Of a stretch of 64,000 nucleotides of DNA, positions 29,601 through 40,000 are shown one piece after another. Made by a program: the position numbers and the translations under genes. The stretch is from NCBI GenBank assembly GCA_903813345.2, contig CAIIXF020000010.1:20411181-20475180 (forward strand). The letters are read 5' to 3'. Source of the stretch: Owenia fusiformis. Lineage: Eukaryota > Annelida > Polychaeta > Sabellida > Oweniidae. The number at the start of each line of letters is the position of its first letter. Positions within the stretch are counted from its first letter, which is position 1. The notes beneath the pieces are model-generated. The model did no database searches. It was not told where the DNA came from and saw only the letters and a list, made by a program, of their open reading frames with translations.

Positions 29601-30755
29601 ATACATACATACACATAAGTACCTACAGTGAAACCTGTGTCCACTACAGAGAGAGGTGTTCACTAAGACAGGTTTTACTGTAGATACTGTTTCAATGTAC
29701 TCAACTTCAACCACTGCATCGTAAATTTAACTGGGTGCTAAATCCTCATTTATCTGTTTTTGGTCAAAATATATCAATATTACATTCTTTTGGCATAATG
29801 GTGCAGAGATTTTCAACTGGGGGTGTGAAATTTTCAGATTTTCTACTGGGTATAGCACCCAGTTGCTCTAGGCTAATGCTGGGGAGATCACTGGTAATGT
29901 TTAAGTTAAAATATGAAAGTACATTTTACCATTAAGATAAGTTGCATCACAATCGCCCATGTTGTGTTTATTTTGCGGAATGGTGGGTCGAGATCAGCAC
30001 TCAGAACAGTCTGGTCTTGAAGGAGCTCCTCGTGATCAGGTGCAGTAATGGATGACTCAAGATCAAAAAAATATGCCTAAAACAGATTTTTTTGAAAGAA
30101 TATATATCCTCATACAGGTATTACTGGTATGTTGCCAGTGAGTACTTTATCATGTGACCTTACAGCCCATAATTAGCCTTAACTTCTCATAATTAACGCA
30201 TTATTAATTTAATTCTAAAAATTCTGATCTTTTGTATGTCCCCTGTTGTGTTTATACCAGAATAACCAGACGCTGTCAACATCTTGGACTGAGAGGAGGA
30301 TTTGCTCCCAGGATTCCAACTCAGTATTTTTTATCTCTAAGCTGTGCTGATTTCTCCGGCAAAGTTTGCACAAATGAAGGGTACTGCAAGGAGAATACCC
30401 AATATACTAACGACCTTGACCGATACCAACATTGTAAATGTCATTATTGTCTGACATTATAACTGGCTATATAATCAGCGATCCAAAAGACTTGAACTAA
30501 ATATCTCGTTCACTTCTTGCTTATTTTTGAATTTTTTGTTCAGAAGTTAGACCTAAACTAGCAATTCAAATCCTGAAGTGAAAAAATTGCGGCTGTTTGA
30601 TTTCAATTTTGTAATCATGATATGACTCCATATATGGCCGAATATCGAGATTGAACCCTAGATCCCAATCCTCTGACCTGAGACTTTATTTTTTTCTGTG
30701 CACACATTCTTACCCCATTTCCTCTTCTTCCATTTTCATTTCCAAGGCTAACCAT
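20685..30755 (-). CDS. TMEM192: Lysosomal transmembrane protein 192
   Basis: Four-pass homodimeric protein of the lysosomal membrane. Seven minus-strand exons: 30755-30714, 30076-29930, 23317-23181, 22504-22458, 22159-21989, 21481-21373 and 20832-20685. Phases agree and give 266 residues (human 271). The cytosolic N-terminus carries an acidic dileucine motif, DHEELL, typical of lysosomal sorting. Membrane segments follow: TTWAIVMQLILMICLG, IYAHAVMWFIIVLL, NAMLVVVLKVL and VLVSIEVIISTVCLIIYL. The tail holds the conserved coiled segment VLEKQADMIRYLKQHNAHLG. Exon 4 is the least certain: the acceptor at 22505 (TTATAG) keeps the frame, while one at 22515 would add a stop. Intron 2 (6.6 kb) contains a MITE and a whole antisense retrotransposon. 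Exon 1 is small and was chosen because its GTAAGA donor is phase 0 and it faces GLMP. Confidence 0.9.
21245..21340. repeat. Diverged family R-like copy in TMEM192 intron 6
   Basis: AAAATGTCACCATCTGG, then TTTGTTACTGATGCAGATCA, resembles the 8.2-kb copy (AAATGTCACC…TTGTTACAGATGCCAA) in order. It lies just downstream of exon 6 (21481-21373), in the last intron. Confidence 0.4.
23342..23631. mobile_element. 290-bp TTAA-flanked MITE (piggyBac-type), copy 1
   Basis: The ends CCTCTTGA and TCAAGAGG are flanked by TTAA at 23338-23341 and 23632-23635. Inside is a strong hairpin (TTTCTAGAAATGACGAGAAA next to TCTCGTCAC). The second copy at 40553-40844 is in inverse orientation, with the same ends and TTAA flanks. 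TTAA duplication and CC…GG ends are the hallmark of piggyBac transposition. No transposase gene is in the window. Confidence 0.82.
23688..25172 (+). CDS. Retrotransposon ORF1 protein (coiled coil plus RNA-binding-like C-terminus)
   Basis: 494-residue ORF1 of the element at 23.6-29.6 kb, presumed to bind and chaperone its RNA. The N-terminal 100 residues are globular and unlike known domains to my eye. Residues about 140-188 form a heptad coiled coil (RVNELERIGEQKDVQITKMQ and following). A long polar linker comes next. Residues about 350-432 form a compact domain with KLVYVSNIRKDPDVTDDEI and a VGCKLNIP…NFWPDSEIGCRLW block that I associate with ORF1 proteins of other invertebrate LINEs. An Arg/Tyr-rich tail follows. 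There are no CCHC knuckles, unlike the second element. The TAA stop lies one base before the ORF2 ATG. Confidence 0.85.
   Translation: MAAPPDTDLIERILSRLSEEDRDTIINEFMEVTTPEDYEPLRVLYFGNAKERLFNIYLDKFGPIAGRKQGEIPILTLKVRKGANKDVSSLNDICDLFMYGSNISDTFPRQTISATSFLPEISSDRPLGTDQSETTRAIEIDTRIVCLSQRVNELERIGEQKDVQITKMQKDITELQQQVQKLLQEGQCNLSSPLRIEQANIPKQPLAASSKCNKANNEPNYDQNIPTPETNSLNTEPRAQVNRLTNDTNSVRMNANTSIPPQQEIIKLANQQRSLAQPADTPCSDAIPPSCISNTPSYSSVTAVNNDKWATAGPKGRHSPVPDRTTTAPRRQRTTNIGASRIKLTGVKEVNFKLVYVSNIRKDPDVTDDEIRSAIVSHAEDKGIRIMKAEIVHNRVCDDKVGCKLNIPECQTEAILSTNFWPDSEIGCRLWQRRSNQRSNFNSQRDNTFKERPIIDYKHGRSYDKYESGRRYVDYYNRSNWGETIDDDERHFAV
25174..28785 (+). CDS. Retrotransposon ORF2: APE endonuclease and reverse transcriptase
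   Basis: About 1203 residues if started at the ATG one base after the ORF1 stop (TAA A ATG); an upstream in-frame ATG at 25141 would overlap ORF1 by 32 bases. The APE-type endonuclease runs over the first 290 residues or so (FTQWNCRG, ALSEHKL, ILGDVNSN, SDHLPIH), nicking target DNA to prime reverse transcription. The reverse transcriptase follows: KRACGYDQISAEHL, VTDIRKAFDSVW, QGVHQGGVLS and the catalytic PSYADDMCIL near residue 780. The C-terminus has CLLCDTYEKEDVEHFLLKC, a Cys/His motif common in LINE ends. All catalytic signatures appear intact. Confidence 0.93.
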   Translation: MDLVKLTYLCFLLCIFLAHINFAPPNMNAQSSLTQHLNSDLRFTQWNCRGFNASSIYIRHLLSNCDILALSEHKLYPCNRFKLDSAHPDFSCYSTSSDSLNDYNCGKVWGNGGVAIFWRNELSNYVIPVKKMTTDRIVCLKISVVVNSPIYVFSVYLPQQNCEIDVFDDVLFLLERFVQEALVDGSVVILGDVNSNLGQLTGCRGHGTPSSNGYKIYEFMQRNILTAVDMTDLTTGPKHTFEMARNNVLHVSYIDHVIISYSLRNTVVSCSISEDEPDNTSDHLPIHTALNLNTQIERCPDIQAPRGFSWDKLTIDEINESYTNSVSIKCNEILIELNAILSNRSLNEAEIDLFINKLIDSLLLSSNNHIPKKKFLKYVKPFWNPTLTSLAKDKKTKWHTWVSQGRPRDVTDPVRIEYKESKKIFSKAYQAAQLEYEKDELEKLYKSEHSDQRFYWYLVNKHRRSSKKSVNPILADDGHLITDANEIREQWKYHFEKLATPLDKPTFNKDFKVEVENKVQKIFNSISVDSTAFTITTDMVLNAIKALNSKRACGYDQISAEHLKFGGVDMVQTIAIIYNIILQSAYIPNNFCIGTMIPLVKNGKDPLVKDNSRGITLMTMLRKLFDNIILVQIKAPVLKAIPKLQGAAVEKCSSIHTSLLVQETISENVEQGKMVVVTVTDIRKAFDSVWIDGLLVKLYNCGIQGIIWKILYMLYKRYCCSVLVGGKCSDLFPVLQGVHQGGVLSMLFYQLYMADIIDSMIKGNKGANVGSLSCVSPSYADDMCILSNSFENMQSLLDQLYAHSNQWRYEVHPDKCLFLVFNSKIELGATQKLKIGGKSIVKSDYVKHVGIPISTNNNISDYVQDKCKKGKLQYNALLGIGSGCGGLVPTSACQIYKTYSIPTMTYGAQIINYQQKDIDVLEKTQREIGRRIQSLPHSASIPVSTLPIGLMDVEYYIAFLRMMFLWSLLQLPSANIYKCLFITRFVKMLHINRGSCTFSPIERMLQTSRKYNLNNNILNMLYCNTIIPKSRWKNIVFTQITKVQMQATFFKSIMYKGLGYFRMGNFEVLRPVIWWNVARRFPVAFNGCKIMVKLLMDEHSLNSKYRGSENKSLSCLLCDTYEKEDVEHFLLKCPSNEYVIFREQLNTHCYEWDIQMNVKNLLGIGTEEWHFTNEQTLECLKDIACIVMQQYTCRQRYLTNVYT
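28786..29616 (+). repeat. 3' UTR of the first retrotransposon, with internal duplications
   Basis: Several blocks occur twice: the 25-bp GC-rich word starting CGTCTACGCGGTAGCTAGGC at 29336 and 29471, CTTGGGGAAGGTAC near 28907 and 29212, and TTAACATAAATTGTATA near 29128 and 29551. The tail is AATAAATATATACATACATA. Confidence 0.75.
29620..29686. repeat. Short foldback, CTACAGTGAAACCTGT type
   Basis: CTACAGTGAAACCTGTG near 29625 pairs with ACAGGTTTTACTGTAG near 29670. The words resemble Tc1/mariner TIRs. It lies just after the retrotransposon tail. Confidence 0.5.
30151..30158. promoter_or_regulatory. TCATGTGA, MiT/TFE-type E-box, TMEM192 side
   Basis: A match to the TCAYRTGA core bound by MITF/TFEB-type factors, in TMEM192 intron 1, about 600 bp downstream of its ATG. 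Assignment is by motif only. Confidence 0.35.
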
Positions 30756-31092
30756 TTTGTGAGGTTGAAAAATTCTCTCACTCTTCTTGTCTCTTAAATG
30801 TTGTGATTTACCATACTTTACAAAAGAAAATACATAAAGAACAAGAATAATTTTTTGAATTTTTGACCAGCGGAAGCTGCAAGCTGACACTCGTTCGAAA
30901 ATTATTGATACACTAAATTTAAAATATCCATCCAATGCAGTTATAAAAGCTGCTCAAATCCCATTAACTTTTTAATTTTATTATGAGTTATTTATCTGAT
31001 TCAGTAAAGCTAGCAAAATTAGTGTTTTATAAGACAAACAAGGAAAAACATTTTGGATGATAACTGAGTCACATGATCTCCTTGTGACCAAA
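30756..31092. promoter_or_regulatory. Shared bidirectional promoter region of TMEM192 and GLMP
   Basis: The 337 bp between the two start codons (TMEM192 leftward, GLMP rightward) must hold both transcription starts, unless further 5' exons exist. A TCACATGA E-box lies at 31069-31076, close to the GLMP start. No TATA box is obvious at a fixed distance from either ATG. Both products are lysosomal membrane proteins, so co-expression is plausible. Confidence 0.6.
31069..31076. promoter_or_regulatory. TCACATGA, MiT/TFE-type E-box in the TMEM192/GLMP promoter
   Basis: The core sits in GTCACATGAT, 17 bp upstream of the GLMP ATG, and resembles the lysosomal CLEAR element with one base changed (TCACATGA for TCACGTGA). 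Further TCAYRTGA words occur at 31310, 31687 and 31755. Confidence 0.45.
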
Positions 31093-34000
31093 ATGGCGGA
31101 CGGAGGAAAAGTAAATCTTGCAAAGAAAATGTCAAGTTTTTATCGAATAACATCATTCCTGGTCATCATATTATCTATATCTAATGCAAGAAAGGTGAGT
31201 TATATTATTTGCATGCTATTATCAAAGTTAAAGTCTACACTTTTCTTTTGAACTTATATAAATAGCCTAAATGAATTCTTTTTCATTGATCAATATGAGG
31301 ATGAATCTGTCACATGATATGAGTCATGTTTTATTCTCAGTGTCTATATCTTCAACCTAATGCCATTGCATTTTGAGTTTGAACTCACTGGATGAATGAG
31401 AGTTTCCTACAATTTCCCACGGACTTGAGTCGACCGTTTCTTTCGAAACTTACTGCCATACAGTACATGTATATACCAGGATTGGAAACAGGAATTCAAA
31501 AAATAAAGTTACTTAACAAGAGTCTATGGTATCATATCACTCGAAATTATAACTGTAATTGAATCTTAGCCTCATTTGACTGTTTCTTGTTTCAGGTAAG
31601 ATCCAGTCAGAGATTTGCCAATGTATGATGTTTTCAAAATCATGTACATCAGTCTATATGATGACCAATCAAATAGCACGATATGATCATGTGATAAATC
31701 ACAAGCACACATTTTCCAAGAGTTAACGAATGATACCTGTTTATGAAGAGGTGATCATGTGACTTTTCTCTCAAAGCCCTGGCTGCTTGTTTCCAATCCT
31801 GGTAACATTGTATGGCTGTGAGTTTGAAAGAAACCTTGACCCAAGTCTGTGCAAAGATGTGATGTAACCACGTATCTACTTACCAGTATGTTCTATGCTA
31901 TCTTTGTAAATTGTGAAACTCGGTTAAACACGACACTGAAGACAGTCTTCTTAGATTATAAAATATAGATCGAAATAATTTTCCATGTGTAGCACCTTGG
32001 AGATTTCCGGAATTGAATAAAGTTGCGAACATTGCGATCTTTCAACTTTAGTTCGTTGTTTTTCACCACTTTATGTGTAGCGTTTTAATTAACTTATTTC
32101 TAAGATCAATATCGATATGTTGTTGTCTTCATTGTCATGTTTGGTTGAGTTCCACAATGCAAACTAGTCAGATAGATGACATAGAACATACATATGTACT
32201 GATAAGTAGATACGTGGTTACATCACACCATTTTGTTATTTTAACCATGTGAACTACTTCCCAGAATAAGAAATAAGAACTTTAGTCTGTTATCTTTCTG
32301 CTTTCAGTTATCTGATATCCAATTTAATCCAGGCTGTAAGTTGCCAGAATGCTCAAAAGACGTTAGAAATACATCCCACATAAATGTAGCTTACATACAA
32401 GCCAAAGGGCCTAAAGACACTCTACATTATGTCATGAGCTCAGTCGGTAGCACAAGTGTATTAGTTGCCATGACAACAGACATTAAAGCAACATTAAATA
32501 TAAGATGGGCCGATTTCTTATCAGGCAATATGACAAGAATAAAAAATTCTATTAACTTTACAAGTGCAGTTGAATATGCTTATGCAGTTAGTCTGAACAG
32601 GGTGAGTATACTGTCTAGTTATTGTCTGTTATTATAAAAAAAATCTAATTTGTTTTTTCTATTTAATATCAGTTGAGCAAATGAAACAGTAAGTAGTAAA
32701 ATAAACTTATAGGCTGCTGTTATATGATATATATTTCTGAGCTTTAAACTCTGTTATAATCTTTCTTTTTGAAGTATCTGTTATAATCAACACTCCTATA
32801 TGTTATCAGTTTGGATTGATGATTTAAAATATTTCGTAATGATGGCTGAATTGTCTTTAATATGCTGAGAAAGAAACTCATACTAGCTGACTCACATACA
32901 TTTATATTCCCATTTTCAGGTTTTAGAATACAATGATTTTAAAGATGTCGCCAGAATGACAGAATACTCAGCTATGAATGAATCATACTGGCGGAAATTC
33001 CCTACGAGCGCGTTTAATTGGAATGATTCTGCATTGACCTCTGACAGTGATCACAACACTGTTGTATTTCAAACTCGCATGCAGGATCACTCTAATTCAA
33101 CCAAGATGAACTCTTCCTCGCCAGTCTTCATGGGCAATGGATCATTGGCTTTAAAGGTATGGATGATATTGAATTATTTAAAAAGATCATAAGTGCTGTA
33201 TAGTTCAGCAGTGGAGTAGGTACCCTTATGGCACAGTGCCCACAGGATTGATCCCTAGTTCAGACAAGAATAAATGCTAGTTGGGTAAATTCAATGTAAT
33301 AGGGTGTTTGACTGAAGGCCGTGAGAGGGCTGTTACTCAATTACTGAAAAGGCTCTTGTATGCACTTGCATGTCTTTGTATCAGTGCACTTAAGAAAGAC
33401 AGTGGTAAGCAAGAGATTCAATATAATATACTGTGTAAATACATTTTGAATCATTAGAACTTCTCACACTGCTACCAGATTTTTTTGTTAGCCATTTAAA
33501 TTCTGCTAAGTTTTTCCTATACAATAAAACATGTGCAAGTGGAACACTGTTTGTACCATAAAAATGTGTTCCACTTTCGTAGTGTTGCACCTATGGAAGT
33601 TCATTTAATATCAAGTCAATGGGTCATATTTTGAAAAGTGTTCCACAGAACTGTTCTACTTGACCTTTTACTCAATTTTAAATGAATGTCTGATTGAAGT
33701 TATTATTTTGTTGTTACAGTTCCAAGTGTTTAATGATAGCAGTCGTAACCCAATGTTGCCACATTTGGCCCACACAAACAACTCTTGCCAGCTGGACCTG
33801 GTCCTTTTCAACATATCATCAGCCTTTAAGAGTGCAAGGTGAGTGAGCCTTTAAGAGTTAAGGTAAACTGATTCTAGACTATATTCCTTTATACATATAT
33901 GATCAGCCTTTAAGAGTTCAGGATGAGTAAGCCTTTAAGAGTTCACGGTGAGTGAGCCTTTAAGAATTCGAGGTGAGTAAGCCTTTAAAGGGTTCCGATA

Positions 34001-37000
34001 AGCATCCCGTATAAAAACAATATGGAGGCTCCAGGCGAATCGACTGGATCAGTCCATTTTTAAGAAATAAGGGGAGTTCTGTAAAATCCAGTTTATTGAA
34101 ATTGTCTTTGAGATAAAGTAATCCGTTTATAATGATTTTGAAAACATTATCCATAGAGTGATTGCGTTCAAAGAATATGTACAACAGCCAATATAAATCC
34201 TTGTATTAGTACTGCTTTGTTTCATTTGTAGGATATTTCATATACCAAGCTGTGTGCTATTACGTTATGGGGAAATTTAGATGTCAATTTTTCCTTATTA
34301 TACACAAATAGAAGATCCTGAAACTTCACCCATAAATGTGGAATTGATTTGTCAAAATAAAAATCACCGTTTTATAAATATGTGACGATCTGTAATATAC
34401 TTATGCTATATAACAGTTAGAGGTGTTGACACAACGACCTCGAGCCTGTGAACCCTTGAGTATTATTCCGGGATCGGGCCTTTTATACTAAACGGTGAGC
34501 AACACCAGAAACGAGTGTTCGATTTGCTAAACGATATGCGTCACCCTTTAAGAGTTCAAGGTGAATAAATCTTTAAGAGTTCAAGAATAGTAAGCCTTTT
34601 AGAGTTCAAGATGAGTGAGCCTTTAAGAGTTCAAGGTAAATAATGATTCCAGACTATATTCCTTTAAACATATCATCAATCTTTAAGAGTTCAGGGTGAG
34701 TAAGCCTTTAAGAAACATAAATGGTTATTTTTACAATTACTTGCATCTTCAATTTTGAATTTGTCTTGTGAACCTTGCTTCAGCCCTCCCCTTGATGAGA
34801 GTGCCATACCTAACTCAAAATGTATGATCCCCCCTTTAAATGTAGCTTCACCTGTACTTGTAGGTATGCAGTAGAACTGTCTCTTGTCACCACTGATAAA
34901 GCATCCACTCCCATGTCATTGAAGGAAGACACATCTATAGATGATGAATACACACCTGGGGTGTTCAAGGTAATTCATATATGCACTGTGCAGACTAGTA
35001 GATGTGGCTAGAAATATCTTTCTTAGTAGATAGATAGATGGCAGCACAGGTCAAACAACTTTTTTCTGCATTAGTAAAAATTGATCCATGTTTTCTCTAT
35101 TTTTGTTCACATATACAACAATAGACACTAATAGAACATTGGAACACCTTTCTTAACATATAGAGCAACTATTTGACTTGGATATTTTCAAGAAGCAGCG
35201 TTTATAGTGAAGTAACAGTTCAGTGAAATAGTGAAAAAAAATTTGAAAAGGAAAAATAAACATATTATCACCCACTATGGAACTCTGAGCACATTATTAT
35301 GGCAGTAGCACCGGATAATGTACTTCAAAACCATGACTATTGGATATCCCTTGATGCCAGAGGCATGCCAAGGTCTTCTGAAAAAGAAATAGCAGTGGCT
35401 ATATTTTCATCTGTTCAAACTGCATTGGGAAAAGATATTATCAAGCCAAGTGATATTGTGGGAGTACAACTTATGAACAACCCCAAGTCATGGATAATCT
35501 ACACTTCTGGACCCAGTGTAAAGGACATGTTAGTTGCAGTTTCGGCAATTTCAGTGCTAGGTAAACGTTATGAAATGCGCCAATACAAGGATACCCGTAT
35601 AGACGATTCGAAATTTCCACCTCGAACATCAACTCGAGTATCGATCCACGGGATCCCCTTCTGTGTTGGAAATAGTGAAATACACACATGGGTAGAATCA
35701 TTTGCCGATGGAGTAGGAGAAGTGCTCAACCATTCCAAGAAAAGCGACCCCGATGATCCATTTAAACATTTGTTCACAGGTCACAGGTATTGTTATGTAG
35801 ACAACATCAATACGCCCATTCCACGATTTACGACTTACGAGTTCGCAGATCCAATCCATCCAAAGGATCTCATAAAAGTGGATGTAACTATATACCATAA
35901 CAAAAACCAAGTGATCAACTGTAGGAAATGTAAATCTTTAGACCACGCTATCAGTGATTGCCCTCTTAATCAACCCACATGTTTTTCCTGTGGGAAAAGT
36001 GGGCATATTAAATCTGAATGTCCTTCTAAGAGTAATACAATGTCATGTTGGAAGTGTGGCGGAGACCATAAGAAGCAAGATTGTCTTGAATATCAGAAAA
36101 CAAAACAAGCTGCCTCTCTGGCAGAGGCTTTGATAGACCACGCCTTAAATCCTGGAGATACAGCACTTGGATCCCCTGAGATTTTGAAAAGAGCAGACTC
36201 ATTTATCGCCAAAAGTGAAGTTGCCCCGACCCAGACCCTCATTTCTGCTCTTCAGGATATAGCCCCATGTGTCGCGAGTACCCCCAACAGTAACACCACC
36301 ACGGAGTCGCGTAAACGAGATGCTAACAGTCCGCTGAGTAATGAGGATGACAAGAAATCAAAAATAGGTTCACCAATATTAGTGAGTCAAATTCAAGTGA
36401 ATCTGGTTCAGGAAAGTGAAAAAATTGCTGAAGAGGAAGTAAAGGATCCCCCGTAACTATAAAAACCTTATTATTGATTGATTTATGGTGAACTTTATCT
36501 CAGCTAATGTCCAAGGCCTCCGTAACAAGATGACTCGATATACATTTTTTAACTACTTACGTAGTCTGGATGTTGACATTGCATTGCTTCAGGAAACATA
36601 TATTACTGATGCATGCAGTGCCACATGGAAGAAAGACTGGAAAGGAGAATTAATATATAATCCCGGAACCAATCATAGTAAAGGGGAACTCATATTAATT
36701 GGAAACAGATACAAAAACTGTAAAATTGATGTAATTTTAAATGAACAAAGGCTAATTGCAATCAAAATAACTGATAATGATGAATCCTTCATTTGTGTGA
36801 ATATATATGCTCCAAATGAAAGTAACAGCAAAATACAGTTTTATGCTCATGTATTGGATGTTATATCAACCTTTAACACTGAAATACCACTCATCATAGG
36901 TGGTGATTGGAACTGTATTATTGATCCTATGGACAACTTAGCAGGCAAACTTCATAGTGCAAATGAAATTGATGCCCTGCAAAACATCTTGATAAAAGCT

Positions 37001-40000
37001 GATTTAAATGATTTATGGAGATTATTTAATCCGGGAATAAAAGATTATACTTGGAAACACAAATCAAAAAATATACTAAGACGCATTGACTATATTTTTG
37101 GAAATGAAAAATGTTTTGATCTTGCTCAACAGGCAGATATTATAGACCTTCCTACATCTGATCACAGAGGCATATTAATATGTGTGGACTTTTCTGGTAG
37201 TGTTTCTGATAGAGGACCATCTTACTGGAAAATGAACAATACATTACTCCAAGACATTAACTATGTGAACATGATTAATAATTTGATCGCAGAGGAAAGC
37301 AATAGTACAACAATTGAAAGTCCACAAATACTATGGGATTTTATCAAGTCTAGAATAAAGAGACAATCTATACTGTACAGCAAGAAAAATGCCAAAATTA
37401 ATCATTCAAAGTTAAAATCTGTGAGAGATAAACTTAAAATTGCATCCTCTGAACTTGCGAATGATTCTAACAATCCTAATTTAGTAGCGAAGGTGACCCA
37501 GTTACAAACAGAATTCAGCACTTTGTGTATTTCCATAGCCAGGGGGGCTCAAATTCGTTCGAAGGCCATTTGGGCTGAGCAGGGTGAGAGGAACACCAGT
37601 TATTTTCTGAACCTGGAAAAAGCTAAAGCACAGCAGAAAACAATGTCATCATGCAGAACAGCAGGTGGTGTTACTGTCACATCAAAGGAGAATATTATGA
37701 AGGAACAAGTGCAATTCTACACTACTCGATACAAGAGTATCCTTAATTATGACCCCATAAAGCTAGATCAATTTATCCAAGGCATTGATCTCCCCAAACT
37801 GTCTCAGCTGGAGCGCAATCATTGTGAAGGTCTTCTAACTATAGAAGAATGTAGCCAAGCCCTAAAAACAATGGACAATAACTCAAGTCCAGGATTGGAT
37901 GGACTAACATCGGCATTTATGAAAGTATTTTGGAGTAAAATTAACACTCTAGTGGTGAATTCATTGAATGATGGCTATGTAAATGGTCAATTATCATGGT
38001 CTCAAAGACAAGCAGTTATAACATTAATTTATAAAGGAAAAAACCTTCCCCGAGAGGAACTGCCTAACTGGCGCCCCATATCAGTTCTAAACAGTGATTA
38101 TAAGATAGCAGCCAAATCTCTTGCAAATAGGTTGAAATCAGTGATTAAATCGATTGTTAATGAAGATCAGTGTGGATATATCAATGGTAGATATGCTGGT
38201 ATGACTCTTCGATTAATTGATGATATTATTGAATATTCATTAGATAAAGAAATAGATGGCATAATTGTAGGAGTGGATTTTTCGGCTGCGTATGATAGTA
38301 TATCTAAAGACTTTATTTTAGATTCATTTAGAAGATTTGGCTTTGGTGATTCATTTTTGACCTGGATAAATGTTTTAAATAATGAAACAGTGAGTTGTAT
38401 AAATAACAATGGTTGGATTTCTGAACCCTTTAGACTTGAAAGGGGCATTCGGCAGGGCTGTAATTTCGCCCCATTGGCATTTATTGTAGCGTGTGAAATA
38501 TTAGCTTGTAAAATTCGTCAGTGTGATCAAATTGAAGGTATATTGATATCCAATAAACAAGTTAAGATATCACAGTATGCTGATGATACCACAAATTTTG
38601 TTAAAGATGAAGCATCACTTAGACAACTATTTACTGTTTATAGCTCATTTAAAGAAATATCAGGTTTAGGTGTAAATAAACGTAAAACAGAAGCCATGTG
38701 GCTTGGCAGACAAAGATATAGCCAGGAACAATTTTTAGATATTAAATGGAAGCTATTCCCAAACAATGTTATGAAAATGTTAGGTGTATCTTTTTCCACA
38801 ACAAAACAAATATTTGATTTAGATGACAATGTGCAGTCTAAATTCGAAAAATGTGAGAAAATAATGAAAAGCTGGCAAAGTAGACATTTAACATTACTGG
38901 GTAGAATTACACTAATCAAGTCATTATTGACATCTCAGTTTAGTTATTTAATGCAAACTTTTGTTATGCCTGACAACTTGCTTAATCGAATCAATGTTCT
39001 CATGTTTAAGTTCCTCTGGTCAAAAAGCAAATTTAAAGAGGAAGACCTGAAACGGGTGCCAGAAAAAGTAAAAAGAGATATCATAATACAGGATTATAAC
39101 AAAGGTGGTTTAAAAATGATTAATGTACATGATATCCAGAAAGCTTATTTATTAAAGTGGGTTAAAAACCTGTCAACACCAGGCAATGGTGCATTTAGAA
39201 TATTACCCTCATTGTATTTTAATAAACTAGGCAAAAACATGAGTGTGTTTAAGTCTTCTGTATCAGAGGCTAAATTCATAGGTATTGACAACATTAAGTC
39301 AAACTTTTATAAAAAATTGTTAATAACATGGTTAGATTGCAATAAGAACCATGGAATTGAAAATGATAATTTGTTTAATAACAGAATTGTATTATTTAGA
39401 CAAAACCCTATATTTTTTACAAATTGGATCAGATCAGGTTTAATTTATATTTCAGATGTACTTGTAAATAACACAATGATATCTTATGAACGACTGTGTG
39501 AAACTCTCGTAAGAAATGGTGAAACTTGGTTTCAGTATACAACAGTCAATTCTATTATTTCAAGACTGTTAATAAACAGAACTATTCCACAGCACAGTGA
39601 GTCTTTATCGTTCAGAAACATTAGTGTAAAAGATTTAACATGTAAAAATGTAAGAATTGAATTAACTAAAGATAGATTGCTCATTGGTCCAGATAGATTT
39701 AGTGAAAAACAATGGACCCTTACAAAAGAATTATTTATAGAAACAAAAATGATAGAATTACAGTGGAAAATTATGCATAGAATATTTCCTACCAGAAAAT
39801 TAATGTATAAATATCAAATTGATGAAGTACAAAATGAACTGTGTCAAGATTGTTTAGTTCAGGACAACCTGGTGCATTATTTTTATGAATGCAGAAAAGT
39901 TAAATATTTATGGGATAAGCATTTCCCAGGTATTACATGTAATGAAATATTATTTGGTAACCCTGAATTATCCAAGACTACATCTATGAAGATTATCCAA

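Larger units (their letters stand above)
23640..29616 (+). mobile_element. Full-length non-LTR retrotransposon, two ORFs, in TMEM192 intron 2
   Basis: Autonomous LINE-type element inserted antisense to TMEM192. It has a very short 5' leader, ORF1 (23688-25172), ORF2 (25174-28785) and an 830-bp 3' UTR, and ends in AATAAATATA followed by a TACA/CATA-rich microsatellite tail near 29600-29616 rather than poly-A. The exact 5' boundary is not visible; it must lie between the MITE edge (23635) and 23688. Both ORFs are open from end to end, so the copy is young or constrained. The clade is not assigned: an APE-type endonuclease, a YADD reverse transcriptase and a C-terminal zinc-knuckle-like motif are present, and I saw no RNase H. 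Confidence 0.88.

Noticed and set aside
30615-30935. 106-residue minus-strand frame as a separate gene
   Set aside because: Only its inner part (30755-30714) is used, as TMEM192 exon 1; a GTAAGA donor ends it and the rest is unlike any protein.
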